A stretch of 64,000 nt of DNA from Treponema sp. (lineage in GTDB: Bacteria > Spirochaetota > Spirochaetia > Treponematales > Treponemataceae), in the NCBI GenBank assembly GCA_017449285.1, contig JAFSJX010000059.1, positions 1-64,000 of the forward strand, given 5' to 3'. The position numbers were made by a program, and so were the translations under genes. This document shows positions 17,043-25,224 of this stretch, in pieces; the stretch's first letter is position 1; each line of letters begins with the position of its first letter. The notes under the pieces are model-generated. The model was not told the DNA's origin. It made no database searches and worked only from the letters and a program-made list of their open reading frames with translations.

Positions 17043-17061
17043 TTAGTTAGCACAAACTAAC
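17043..17061. promoter_or_regulatory. Palindrome TTAGTT-N6-AACTAA at the transcription start
   Basis: TTAGTTAGCACAAACTAAC begins one base after the -10 box. Half-sites resemble the TTAGGTTAG half-sites of DtxR/IdeR-family iron regulators, but the match is partial. A close variant lies before the RND operon, and a third is at 302-318. Confidence 0.5.
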
Positions 17062-17073
17062 AGAGGTTATATA

Positions 17074-18879
17074 ATGTTTGCAATTATACAAAGATTTTTT
17101 AATTTCTGTAACAAAGAAAACCGCCGCAAATTTAATCTTGCAATTGCAGTCGGCGTGGTAAATTCATTCTTTATGGCATTGCGGATTGCTGCGGTCGCCG
17201 TTATGATTCAGGGGGTAATCGCAAGCCTTAAAGACGGAGTTTCGTTTTCGGCAAATACGATTTATCTATCGCTTGGAATAATGGCGTTCAGTCTGCTTGG
17301 CGCAATCATCACCAAAAAGAACGTAACGATGTGGCAGACGGAAGGCGGTTACAGGACTGCCGCAAACAAACGTATAGAAATCGCGGAACACCTGCGCTAC
17401 ATCCCGATGGGCTACTTCAACGAAAACTCACTCGGCCAGATTACAAGCGTCACCACGAACACAATGGAACTTCTGGGCGATGTCGCAACTCGTGCCGTAA
17501 TGATGGTCATGCAGGGGCTGCTCGATTCCGCCCTGATTATCGCGATGATACTTTTCTTTGACTGGCGGATTGCACTGATTGCCCTTTCAGGCTTCGCGCT
17601 TTTCCAGTTCGTAAACATTTTTATGCGTCTTTCAGTCCGCTCGGTTTCTGCTCAGAAAGACAAGGCAGACACAAAGCAGGTTTCAAAAATCCTCGAATAC
17701 ATTCAGGGAATTGCCGAAGTCCGCGCTTACAACCTTACGGGCGTTCACCGCACCGAGCTGAATTCCGTAATAGACGAATGCCGCGATGCCTGCCTTAAAA
17801 TGGAACTCCGCTGTATTCCGATTGCCGCCGTTCAGTCTCTTGTCGCAAAATTTTCTGGTGTCGCAATCCTTCTTGCCTCGCTTTACTTTTATCTGAACGG
17901 CACGATGCTTCTTTCAAACTGCGCGGTAATGCTTATCTGTTCCTTCATGCTTTTTTCTGCAATGGAAAGCGGCGGAAATTACTCGGCACTTCTTCGCATA
18001 ATCGACATCGCCGTAAAAAAAGCCGAAGCAATTCTTGCCGTTCCTACGATGGATATTGATGGTAGGGAGCGACCTGCGGAGCAGGGCAAAACTCACCTCG
18101 TGAGTTTTGCCCCTAACGGGTCGCTCCCTACCCCTAAGACCCCGGAACTCACCGCCCAAAACATCACTTTCTCTTACGATAAAAAGAAAATCATCGACGG
18201 CGTTACACTTACCATTCCGCCAAAAACTACCTGCGCAATCGTAGGACCTTCTGGCGGCGGAAAAACAACGCTCTGCCACCTTCTTTCTCGCTTCTGGGAT
18301 GTGGACTTAGGCGAAGTAACGCTTGCCGGCAAAAACGTGCGCGACTACGACATGGACAGCCTGATGGAAAATTTCAGCTTTGTTTTCCAGAGCGTCTATC
18401 TTTTTCACGACACGATTGCAAACAACATCCGCTTCGGACAGAGCGATGCCCCGATGGAAAAGGTAATCGAAGCCGCAAAAAAAGCCTCGTGCCACGACTT
18501 TATTTCTGCCCTGCCAGACGGTTACGACACAGTAATCGGCGAAGGCGGAGCGTCATTGAGCGGCGGTGAAAAACAGCGCATTTCCATTGCACGAGCAATC
18601 ATGAAAGACGCACCAATCATCATTCTTGACGAGGCGACCGCAAACGTAGACCCCGAAAACGAGCGCGACCTTATGACGGCAATCTCAGAACTCACAAAAG
18701 AAAAAACTGTAATTATGATTGCACACCGCCTCAAAACCGTGCGCAACGCCGACCAGATTCTTGTAATCGACAAAGGCCGCATCGCGGAGCAGGGAAAACA
18801 CGAAGAACTTGTAAACTTGGGCGGAATCTACGCCCGCTTCATAGATTCACGAAAAAAGGCTGTCAGCTGGAAATTATAA
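17074..18879 (+). CDS. ABC transporter, fused permease and ATPase
   Basis: 601 residues: a half-transporter with about six membrane helices (residues 20-310) and an ATPase domain (about 345-595). Walker A is GPSGGGKTT near 393, the signature LSGGEKQRISIARA near 494, Walker B IIILDEATANVD near 517, and the H-loop MIAHRLKTV. The overall type is like IrtA/IrtB and other siderophore or lipid half-transporters; it would work as a homodimer because no partner is adjacent. Residues 330-353, in the linker between the two domains, are encoded by an in-frame palindromic repeat. Co-transcribed with the methyltransferase that starts 15 bases after it. Substrate unknown. Confidence 0.9.
   Translation: MFAIIQRFFNFCNKENRRKFNLAIAVGVVNSFFMALRIAAVAVMIQGVIASLKDGVSFSANTIYLSLGIMAFSLLGAIITKKNVTMWQTEGGYRTAANKRIEIAEHLRYIPMGYFNENSLGQITSVTTNTMELLGDVATRAVMMVMQGLLDSALIIAMILFFDWRIALIALSGFALFQFVNIFMRLSVRSVSAQKDKADTKQVSKILEYIQGIAEVRAYNLTGVHRTELNSVIDECRDACLKMELRCIPIAAVQSLVAKFSGVAILLASLYFYLNGTMLLSNCAVMLICSFMLFSAMESGGNYSALLRIIDIAVKKAEAILAVPTMDIDGRERPAEQGKTHLVSFAPNGSLPTPKTPELTAQNITFSYDKKKIIDGVTLTIPPKTTCAIVGPSGGGKTTLCHLLSRFWDVDLGEVTLAGKNVRDYDMDSLMENFSFVFQSVYLFHDTIANNIRFGQSDAPMEKVIEAAKKASCHDFISALPDGYDTVIGEGGASLSGGEKQRISIARAIMKDAPIIILDEATANVDPENERDLMTAISELTKEKTVIMIAHRLKTVRNADQILVIDKGRIAEQGKHEELVNLGGIYARFIDSRKKAVSWKL
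18061..18132. repeat. 72-bp palindromic element inserted in frame in the ABC gene
   Basis: The outer arms GGTAGGGAGCGACC (18061-18074) and GGTCGCTCCCTACC (18119-18132) are perfect. The inner arms GGGCAAAACTCAC (18084-18096) and GTGAGTTTTGCCC (18100-18112) are also perfect. The total is 24 codons exactly and has no stop in the coding frame. It encodes a hydrophilic segment starting GRERPAEQGKTHLVSF between permease and ATPase domains. The CCCTAACGG joint matches the intergenic elements at 11361 and 23680. Confidence 0.85.
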
Positions 18880-18894
18880 AAGGGAAGATAAAAA

Positions 18895-19689
18895 ATGAGT
18901 TTACAATTAGGTGATGTAGAAGCAACGGCTCTGATTCCTGTTGCGATTAAAGCAAATGAAACTCTGCGCAAAAATCCGCGCGTCAGGGACGATGTGGCTG
19001 TGGAGATTATAAAGGCGATTGGAATCGACACGAAGCCTTTTGACAAATTCATGTCACATGAAGGCGTAATTGCAAGAACACTTATGCTTGACCACATGGT
19101 TAAAGATTTTGTCGCAAAAAATCCTTCTGCGGTAATCGTGAATATGGCATCTGGTTTTGACAATCGTTTTTCCCGCGTGGACAATGGCTCGATTTTCTGG
19201 TTCGACCTTGATTTGCCCGATTCAATCGACCTCAGAAAAAAAGTTTTTCCGAATCGGGAACGCGAAGTGATGATTTCGGGAAATGTTCTTGAAGACGGTT
19301 GGTGTACTGCCGTCAAGGAAGAAATTTCAAAAAACGGTTCAAAAGTCCTTTTCCTCGCCGAAGGGCTTTTCATGTACCTTACGCTTGAAGAAATCAAAAA
19401 ACTTCTTTCCGTCCTAAAAGCGAATTTTACAAGCGGAATTCTGATTGCCGAACAGAACAATCCTCTTATGGTCAAAAACCAGAAATACCACGACACGGTG
19501 AAGAATACGAACGCTGTTTTTAAAAGCGGAACCTGGAGCGGGCAAGAAATCGCCGATTTGTGCGATGGATTTCGCCTTGTAGAAGAGCACAGCTTTAACG
19601 AAGAGATGAAAAAACACACTTTCGGCGGCTGGCTTTTTGCAAAACTGCTTCCAAAGATGAACGACCGATGGGCTGTTTTTGAGTGGTAA
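18895..19689 (+). CDS. SAM-dependent methyltransferase, leucine-carboxyl-methyltransferase family
   Basis: 264 residues. Features of the Ppm1/Tcm-like O-methyltransferase family: the SAM-binding VIVNMASGFDNRFSRVDNG, split as VIVNMASGFDNRF and SRVDNG, then WFDLDLPDSIDLRKKVF, and LFLAEGLFMYLTLEEI. It should methylate a carboxyl or hydroxyl group on a small molecule. It follows the ABC transporter by 15 bases with an AAGGGAAG ribosome site, so it may modify the transported compound. The substrate is not visible from sequence. Confidence 0.82.
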   Translation: MSLQLGDVEATALIPVAIKANETLRKNPRVRDDVAVEIIKAIGIDTKPFDKFMSHEGVIARTLMLDHMVKDFVAKNPSAVIVNMASGFDNRFSRVDNGSIFWFDLDLPDSIDLRKKVFPNREREVMISGNVLEDGWCTAVKEEISKNGSKVLFLAEGLFMYLTLEEIKKLLSVLKANFTSGILIAEQNNPLMVKNQKYHDTVKNTNAVFKSGTWSGQEIADLCDGFRLVEEHSFNEEMKKHTFGGWLFAKLLPKMNDRWAVFEW

Positions 19690-19706
19690 ATTTTTTCAGA
19701 AAATGT

Positions 19707-20333
19707 TTAAGGCATCTCGATTCCCAAAAGGACATACATTCCGCTGCTGGTAAATTCCATTATGTCGGCAATGTATTCGCCTGCGTCTTTTTTGGGTATG
19801 TTGTGAAGAATAATGTCGCAAAAAGCATTGATTACGGTTGATGCCATAAAGTGAATCGTCATTGGCGAAACATGCTTTGAGGCGATTTTCTGTTCGTACA
19901 TCAGGTCAAAAGTTTTTTTGCAGTTTTCGGTATAGAGTTCGCAGATGTCTTCCTGAAAGCGTTCATGGGTGCTTCCAGAAGATTTTGTAAGAAGAAGTGT
20001 GAATGCGTCAAAATTCTCGTACATATAATCCAAGAATTTTTCCGTTGATTTTTTTTCAAAGCTTATGTGTTCACTCATTTTCTTAGGAGTGAGGTTTTCG
20101 TGATTTTTTGAATCGGCAAGCATCACGACTTTTTTTGTAACTTCAATCGCTTCATCAACAAGGGCACAGAAAAAAGCATCCTTATCCTTAAAATGCCGGT
20201 ACATTGCCCCTGTAGTCACTCCCGCATTGGCAGCAATCGTGCGAAGTGATGCCCCAATAAACCCTTTTTCAAGAAATTCTTTTTTTGCACTTTCGAGGAG
20301 TTTTTTCTTTGTTTCAATTGAAGATTCTGCCAT
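19707..20333 (-). CDS. TetR-family repressor between two transport operons
   Basis: 208 residues from ATG 20333 (MAESSIETKKKLLESAKKEF). The helix-turn-helix is GASLRTIAANAGVTTGAMYR followed by HFKDKDAFF, standard for TetR. The C-terminal half is an unrecognised ligand domain. Three 15-bp palindromes in the 20378-20442 gap, and one at 17024, are its likely operators. It is divergent from the RND operon and convergent with the methyltransferase gene. A TTG at 20369 could extend it by 12 residues. Autoregulation is expected because the operators lie between the two starts. Confidence 0.88.
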   Translation of the reverse strand: MAESSIETKKKLLESAKKEFLEKGFIGASLRTIAANAGVTTGAMYRHFKDKDAFFCALVDEAIEVTKKVVMLADSKNHENLTPKKMSEHISFEKKSTEKFLDYMYENFDAFTLLLTKSSGSTHERFQEDICELYTENCKKTFDLMYEQKIASKHVSPMTIHFMASTVINAFCDIILHNIPKKDAGEYIADIMEFTSSGMYVLLGIEMP

Positions 20334-20377
20334 ATACGTCAGTTTGAGGTAAAAAAATGGCTTTGTCAATAAAAAAT

Positions 20378-20392
20378 GATAACATTGTTATC
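20378..20392. promoter_or_regulatory. TetR operator O1
   Basis: GATAACATTGTTATC, palindromic apart from its central base. It is 30 bases from O2, about three helical turns. Confidence 0.75.
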
Positions 20393-20400
20393 AAATTCTC

Positions 20401-20430
20401 TTGACAAGATAACACTGTTACCGTTACGAT
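20401..20430 (+). promoter_or_regulatory. Promoter of the RND operon
   Basis: TTGACA at 20401-20406, an 18-base spacer and TACGAT at 20425-20430. Operator O2 fills the spacer and O3 overlaps the -10 box. Confidence 0.65.
20408..20422. promoter_or_regulatory. TetR operator O2
   Basis: GATAACACTGTTACC, one base off the perfect palindrome. It lies between the -35 and -10 of the RND promoter, 20 bases from O3. Confidence 0.75.
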
Positions 20431-20442
20431 AACACTGTTATC
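20428..20442. promoter_or_regulatory. TetR operator O3
   Basis: GATAACACTGTTATC, palindromic apart from its central base, overlapping the -10 and start site of the RND promoter. Confidence 0.75.
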
Positions 20443-20445
20443 GGA

Positions 20446-20468
20446 TTAAGTTACACAAAACTAACTTA
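20446..20468. promoter_or_regulatory. Second palindrome downstream of TetR operators
   Basis: AAGTTACACAAAACTAACTT, a variant of the palindrome at 17043-17061. As at that promoter it lies three or four bases after a TetR operator, so both promoters share the same two-part layout. Confidence 0.45.
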
Positions 20469-20522
20469 TTTTAACTGTGACAAACAGAATACTGTCCGCA
20501 CAGCCGGTAGCACGGAGTATTT

Positions 20523-22877
20523 ATGAAAGTAAAAAAAATTAACGACTGGTTTGAAAAGTTCGGGCGTTTTGAAGTCAGGCATCGCTGGGCTTTTCTTATC
20601 TGCCTTATTATTGTAAGCATTGTCGGAAGCATGGGTCTTAGCCGCCTTAAGCTTGACAACGGCGAGGAAGACTGGTTTGACGACTGGGAAACCACCAAGC
20701 AGAATCAGGACCATTTTGAGGACATTTTCGGCTCGACTGACAGCCTTTTGGCTCACATCAAAGCAAAAGACGTTTTTGCCCCCGAAGTTCTTCAAATGAT
20801 TGACGAGCTTGGCGACGAGCTTTTGCAGAACGTTCCGTATGCCGGAAGCATTACTTCGCTTATGGAGCTTTCAATTCCAATCGGCACGGAAGAGGGATTT
20901 GAGGTTACAAGTCCTTTTAAAGACGGAGTGCCACTAGACGCGGCTGAGATTGCCGAAAAAAAAGCCTTCATTTTAAGCCGTGAGTCGCTTGTGAATACGC
21001 TCGTCAGTGCCGACGCGACAGAAACCTGGCTTATCGTGAATCTTGAGCAGTATTCCGAAAACCTGACGGAAGCGATGGTAAAAATCGCCCCGCCTGCCAT
21101 GAAGATTTTCAACGACCCCAAGTATAAATCAGACAAATGGGAAATCCGCCCGGCGGGCATGAGCTACACGGAATTCGAGGAAGAAGCCGTAACGATGAAT
21201 CAGCTTGTTACGCGAATCCTGACCGGATTTATAGTAATGCTGGTCTGCCTTATAATTTTTATCCGTTCGCTTCGCGGAATTGTCGTTCCTTCTATTTCTA
21301 CTGTCGGTGCACTCACGACCACGCTCGGATTTTCAGGTTGGATGGGAATCAAAGGTAACAACTCAATGATTATGATTACGGTGCTCCTTTCCATGGCACT
21401 TGCGGTCGGCTATTCGGTTCACTACATCAACAGCTTTAAGATGTACTTCCGAAAAACCGGCAAGCGAAAGGAATCAATCGTGATGGGCGTCCGAGATTCT
21501 GGTTGGGCATTGTTCTTTACGGTAATCACCACGATGGCGGGAATGCTTTCCTTCCTTGCCGCCGGAATCAGACCTATGAGATGGGTTGGCGGCATTACTG
21601 CGGCGGCAGTATTTGCAGTCTTTGCCTACATTATGATTCTTCTTCCGGTGCTCTACAGTTTTGGAAAAGACAGGAAAAAAGACCCGGCCTTTGCTGAGAC
21701 AGAGGGAGCTACAAAATCTGATCTGCGGGTTGAAGCCATGGGAAAATCAATCCTCAACAAAAAATGGATTACCGTGATTGCGACAATCATCGTTGCAGCC
21801 GCCGTCATTCCGGGCATTTTCAAAATCAAGGTGAACATGAATTACTCGGACATGATGGGCGAGCGAACTCCCTACATCAAGCGTCTTCTTGAAATCACGA
21901 GGAGTCAGCTTGGAAGTCAGTACGATTACGAAGTCCTGATTGAATACTCGGACGAAGATGCAATAAAAAATCCTCAGGTTCTTAAAAACATGGACATTCT
22001 TGCAGAGAGAATCGGAACTTTGAGCCAGACAAAAGTTTCCAACGGAAAGCCGCGTGTTTCTTCGGTCACAAAAATCGTAAAGGAAATGAACCGCACTCTG
22101 AACGAAGACGACCCGGAAGCCTACATCATTCCAGATGACCAGGATTTGGTGACTCAGATTATGTTCTTGTACGAAATTTCTGGCGGCACGGACTTGTACG
22201 ACTACATAAGCAACGACTTCCGCGCCGCATATTTAAAGGTTGAACTTGCAGGTTACGACGGCGAAGAAATCGTAAAGAATCTTTCCGAAGTGAAAAAATG
22301 GGTTGCAGAGCTTTTCCTGGACGCACAGAATGCGGGCGTTGTGGGCGAAGTCGTCCAATATGCGCAGATGAACGGAAAGCTCGTGCGCGGCTCAATCAAG
22401 TCAATCGGAACTTCGCTCGTCATAATCCTGATTCTGCTCGTTCTTGCGTTCACCTCGCTCAGGACGGGATTTATCGCTATGATTCCGAATGTCGTGCCGA
22501 TTATATTGATTGGCGGAATCATGGGCTATGCAGGCGTGAACCTCGACATGATTACGGCTATGATTATGCCGATGATTCTTGGAATTGCCGTTGACGACAC
22601 GATTCACTTTACGAATCACATCAAATATCATTTTGAACTTACAGGCGATTATCGAAGCGCAATAGAAAATTCATACCGCGAAATCGGAAAAACGATGATT
22701 ATGACGACAGTAATTCTCTGCGCCATGTTCGCGATTTTCCTTACAAGCACGATGAATGTTCTTGTAAATATCGGCTGGCTTTCGGTAGTGGGCTTGGGAA
22801 GCGCGCTGATTGCGGACTACACGATTACGCCTGTTCTTTTATATATTACAAAGCCATTCGGCAAGGAGAAAAACTAA
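20523..22877 (+). CDS. RND/MMPL-family exporter
   Basis: 784 residues with the RND layout repeated twice: one membrane helix (about 20-40), a large extracytoplasmic loop, then a five-helix bundle, in each half. The first bundle contains SMALAVGYSVHYINS, the second MILGIAVDDTIHFTNHIKYH with the charged D-D pair that carries protons. It is the hydrophobe/lipid-exporter type rather than AcrB. It heads an operon with a LolA-like periplasmic protein and an outer-membrane barrel, which suggests export of a lipid or hydrophobic compound across the envelope. Repressed, by inference, by the neighbouring TetR protein. Confidence 0.9.
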   Translation: MKVKKINDWFEKFGRFEVRHRWAFLICLIIVSIVGSMGLSRLKLDNGEEDWFDDWETTKQNQDHFEDIFGSTDSLLAHIKAKDVFAPEVLQMIDELGDELLQNVPYAGSITSLMELSIPIGTEEGFEVTSPFKDGVPLDAAEIAEKKAFILSRESLVNTLVSADATETWLIVNLEQYSENLTEAMVKIAPPAMKIFNDPKYKSDKWEIRPAGMSYTEFEEEAVTMNQLVTRILTGFIVMLVCLIIFIRSLRGIVVPSISTVGALTTTLGFSGWMGIKGNNSMIMITVLLSMALAVGYSVHYINSFKMYFRKTGKRKESIVMGVRDSGWALFFTVITTMAGMLSFLAAGIRPMRWVGGITAAAVFAVFAYIMILLPVLYSFGKDRKKDPAFAETEGATKSDLRVEAMGKSILNKKWITVIATIIVAAAVIPGIFKIKVNMNYSDMMGERTPYIKRLLEITRSQLGSQYDYEVLIEYSDEDAIKNPQVLKNMDILAERIGTLSQTKVSNGKPRVSSVTKIVKEMNRTLNEDDPEAYIIPDDQDLVTQIMFLYEISGGTDLYDYISNDFRAAYLKVELAGYDGEEIVKNLSEVKKWVAELFLDAQNAGVVGEVVQYAQMNGKLVRGSIKSIGTSLVIILILLVLAFTSLRTGFIAMIPNVVPIILIGGIMGYAGVNLDMITAMIMPMILGIAVDDTIHFTNHIKYHFELTGDYRSAIENSYREIGKTMIMTTVILCAMFAIFLTSTMNVLVNIGWLSVVGLGSALIADYTITPVLLYITKPFGKEKN

Positions 22878-22878
22878 T

Positions 22879-23679
22879 ATGAAAAAAACAATTTCAACTT
22901 TATCAGCATTATTGTTCTCAGCAGCTGCATTTGCTCAGTCGCTCACAGGTTACGAAATCATGAAAAAGGCGGACGAAGTCCCTGAGCCTGTGACGGCTTC
23001 TTCAACTGCAACGCTTACGATTCACACAAAAAAAGGTTCGGACAGAATCCGCGAAGTGCTCATGAAAAGCAAGGACTACGGAGATGTCAAAAAAGAAGTC
23101 ATCGTGTTTGTAAAACCGAAAGACGTTTCTGGCACAGGCTACCTCATGTTTGATTACGAAGAAGATGCGAACGGAAAAAAGAAGGACTCGGACAACTGGC
23201 TTTACATGCCCGCCATGAAAAAGACCCGCCGCATCGCCTCAAGCGGCTCTGAAAGTGACGGAAGCTTTATGGGAACTGACTTCACCTACCGCGACATGGG
23301 CGACCGCAGCCTGAACGACTACGAATACAATCTTTTAGGCGAAGAAAGCGTTGACGGAACGGAGTGTTACAAGGTTGAGTGCATCGCAAAGGACAAGAAT
23401 CAGAAAGACCCGCGCTACATTTCCTACATCGCAAAGTCAGACTTCATCCTCAGAAAATGCGAGCTTTTTGACCGCCAGAACCAGCCTCACCGCGTCCTCA
23501 CCTGCACGGATTTTACGACAATCAAGGGCTTTACGACCGCGTGCAAAATGAAGATGGAAAACGTTCAGACAGGCACTTGGTCGCTTTTTGAAAAGGCGAA
23601 TATCGTTTACGATGGCGGCGACATTGACGATTCTTTGTTCACCGTAGCCGCATTGGAAAAAGGAAGAATCAGAAATTAG
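22879..23679 (+). CDS. LolA-like outer-membrane lipoprotein-sorting protein
   Basis: 266 residues with a signal peptide (STLSALLFSAAAFAQ). The rest matches the LolA/LolB-like fold family that partners RND exporters: repeated beta strands, VFVKPKDVSGTGYLMFDYEE, the WLYMPAMKKTRRI motif, and GSFMGTDFTYRDM. These proteins hold a lipid in a half-barrel in the periplasm. The ATG at 22879 is one base after the RND stop codon and has a GGAG site inside the RND gene, so the two are tightly coupled. Confidence 0.87.
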   Translation: MKKTISTLSALLFSAAAFAQSLTGYEIMKKADEVPEPVTASSTATLTIHTKKGSDRIREVLMKSKDYGDVKKEVIVFVKPKDVSGTGYLMFDYEEDANGKKKDSDNWLYMPAMKKTRRIASSGSESDGSFMGTDFTYRDMGDRSLNDYEYNLLGEESVDGTECYKVECIAKDKNQKDPRYISYIAKSDFILRKCELFDRQNQPHRVLTCTDFTTIKGFTTACKMKMENVQTGTWSLFEKANIVYDGGDIDDSLFTVAALEKGRIRN

Positions 23680-23815
23680 GGCGTTTCCGCCCGCCTCAGG
23701 CGGGCGGTCGCTATGTGCGCGGTTCCCTAACGGTCAGCCGCTTCACTCTCTCGCTTTGCTCGTTCGCTCCAGTGGCCGCTTTCGCGCCGCTCCCAGCGCT
23801 AACGCATTTGCTTTG
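23680..23815. repeat. GC-rich intergenic repeat inside the RND operon
   Basis: Contains the perfect hairpin CCGCCCGCCT-c-AGGCGGGCGG (23687-23707), then CCCTAACGGTCAGCCGC and a GC-rich stretch ending AGCGCTAACGC. It separates the LolA-like gene from the outer-membrane gene and could lower expression of the latter. It belongs with the elements at 11361, 14900 and 18061. Confidence 0.6.
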
Positions 23816-23832
23816 GAAAAAAGGAGACAATT

Positions 23833-25089
23833 ATGAAGAAAAAACTTTTCCTTCCATTCATCTTTCTGTTTTCAATTTTCAGTTTTCCCCTCTCCTCTCA
23901 GGAAGTAAAATTCTCAGGCGAAGCAGGTACGGTTTGGGCGGCTGCTCTCCGCTCAGAAAAACAGGGCGACTTTGTTCTTGGAGATACCTATCTTAATGCC
24001 AAACTCGACGCGTTTTACGAAAAGTCCTCGGCGTATGTAGAAGGCAGAGTCGGCTTTGACGAAGTTTCAGACAAAACCTATTGTAACCTGCGCGAAATTT
24101 GGCTTGACTACACGAGCGATTTTTGGGGAATCCGCATCGGGAGGCAGAAAACCGCGTGGGGCAAAGCGGACGGAATCGACATAACAAACGTAATCTGCCC
24201 TCGTGACTATTCAACGGCACGCGCCCTCTTCAACGACGAACACAAGGCAATCAATGCAGCCCGATTTTCCTTGAACAAAGGAAATTTCTCGCTCGATACC
24301 TATTTCATTCCATTTTTCACCTCTTCCCCGCTCCCGGAAGAAAAAATCATGAAACTTTCTTCCATAATTATGCCCGAAAAGAACCTGAAATCTGCCGAAT
24401 ACGGCTTAAAACTTTCGGGCTACCTCCCAAAATGCGACCTCTCCCTTTATGGTTTCTACGGGTTTGAAGACACGCCTTTTTTGAACTACTCGCCAAAAAT
24501 CGAAAACGACGCACAGACAGGAATAGATGTTACCGCCGAATACAAAAAAATGGAGATGCTCGGAGCGGATGCCGCAATCCCGCTCGGAGAAACCGTTTTG
24601 CGTCTTGAAGCGGCATTCTTCCCGAACCGGCATTTTCAAAAATCAACCGACACAATTATAAAAGAAAAAATGCTTTCCCTTGCGAACGGCTCTTCTTCCG
24701 AAATTGAAAACACGCTCCAGCGTAACGAAATTTCTGTCCTTGTAGGACTCGACTGGATGCCTGAGGGGTGGACTTTCACCGCACAGTATTATGGTGATTA
24801 TCTTTTTGGAAGCACAGAAAATCTTGACCGCACAAAAAACTACACCCACGGAGCGACTTTGAATGTGTCAAAAAAACTTTTACAGGAAACGCTCAAACTC
24901 TCGGCTTCGGGCATTGTTCACCTGAACGACCTAGACAGCGTAATCAAGCTTTCCGCAGAATACGCCCTTTCCGACAGCATTTATCTTGAGGCTGGCGGTT
25001 ACATCTTCAATGAGGGAAAAGAAACCGGCACTTACGGAGAATACAAGAATCTAACTTCAGCATATCTAAAGGCGAGGTATGTGTTTTAA
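23833..25089 (+). CDS. Outer-membrane beta-barrel protein of the RND operon
   Basis: 418 residues with a signal peptide (FLPFIFLFSIFSFPLSSQ). The mature part shows alternating beta strands ending in an aromatic residue (AYLKARYVF), typical of an outer-membrane barrel. The WLDYTSDFWGIRIGRQKTAW segment resembles DUF1302-type barrels, which elsewhere also sit beside RND exporters and a lipid-carrier protein. A GGAG site precedes the ATG. It is probably the outer-membrane exit or acceptor for the exported compound. Confidence 0.72.
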   Translation: MKKKLFLPFIFLFSIFSFPLSSQEVKFSGEAGTVWAAALRSEKQGDFVLGDTYLNAKLDAFYEKSSAYVEGRVGFDEVSDKTYCNLREIWLDYTSDFWGIRIGRQKTAWGKADGIDITNVICPRDYSTARALFNDEHKAINAARFSLNKGNFSLDTYFIPFFTSSPLPEEKIMKLSSIIMPEKNLKSAEYGLKLSGYLPKCDLSLYGFYGFEDTPFLNYSPKIENDAQTGIDVTAEYKKMEMLGADAAIPLGETVLRLEAAFFPNRHFQKSTDTIIKEKMLSLANGSSSEIENTLQRNEISVLVGLDWMPEGWTFTAQYYGDYLFGSTENLDRTKNYTHGATLNVSKKLLQETLKLSASGIVHLNDLDSVIKLSAEYALSDSIYLEAGGYIFNEGKETGTYGEYKNLTSAYLKARYVF

Positions 25090-25130
25090 TGACTCAAAAA
25101 AAGCGATGTTCATCCCGTTATTCCATTTTC

Positions 25131-25160
25131 TTTTTTTTCCCCCCCCCAAAAAAAAAAAAA
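25131..25160. repeat. Homopolymer tract T8-C9-A13
   Basis: Eight T (25131-25138), nine C (25139-25147) and thirteen A (25148-25160) stand back to back, 137 bases before the FadL-like gene and about 65 bases before its likely -35. Such runs change length by slippage. Confidence 0.9.
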
Positions 25161-25224
25161 TACACCTGTACCCTATTCCGCGCCACCACTTTTCTTTTAT
25201 ACCACTAGACAAATATGACAAAAA

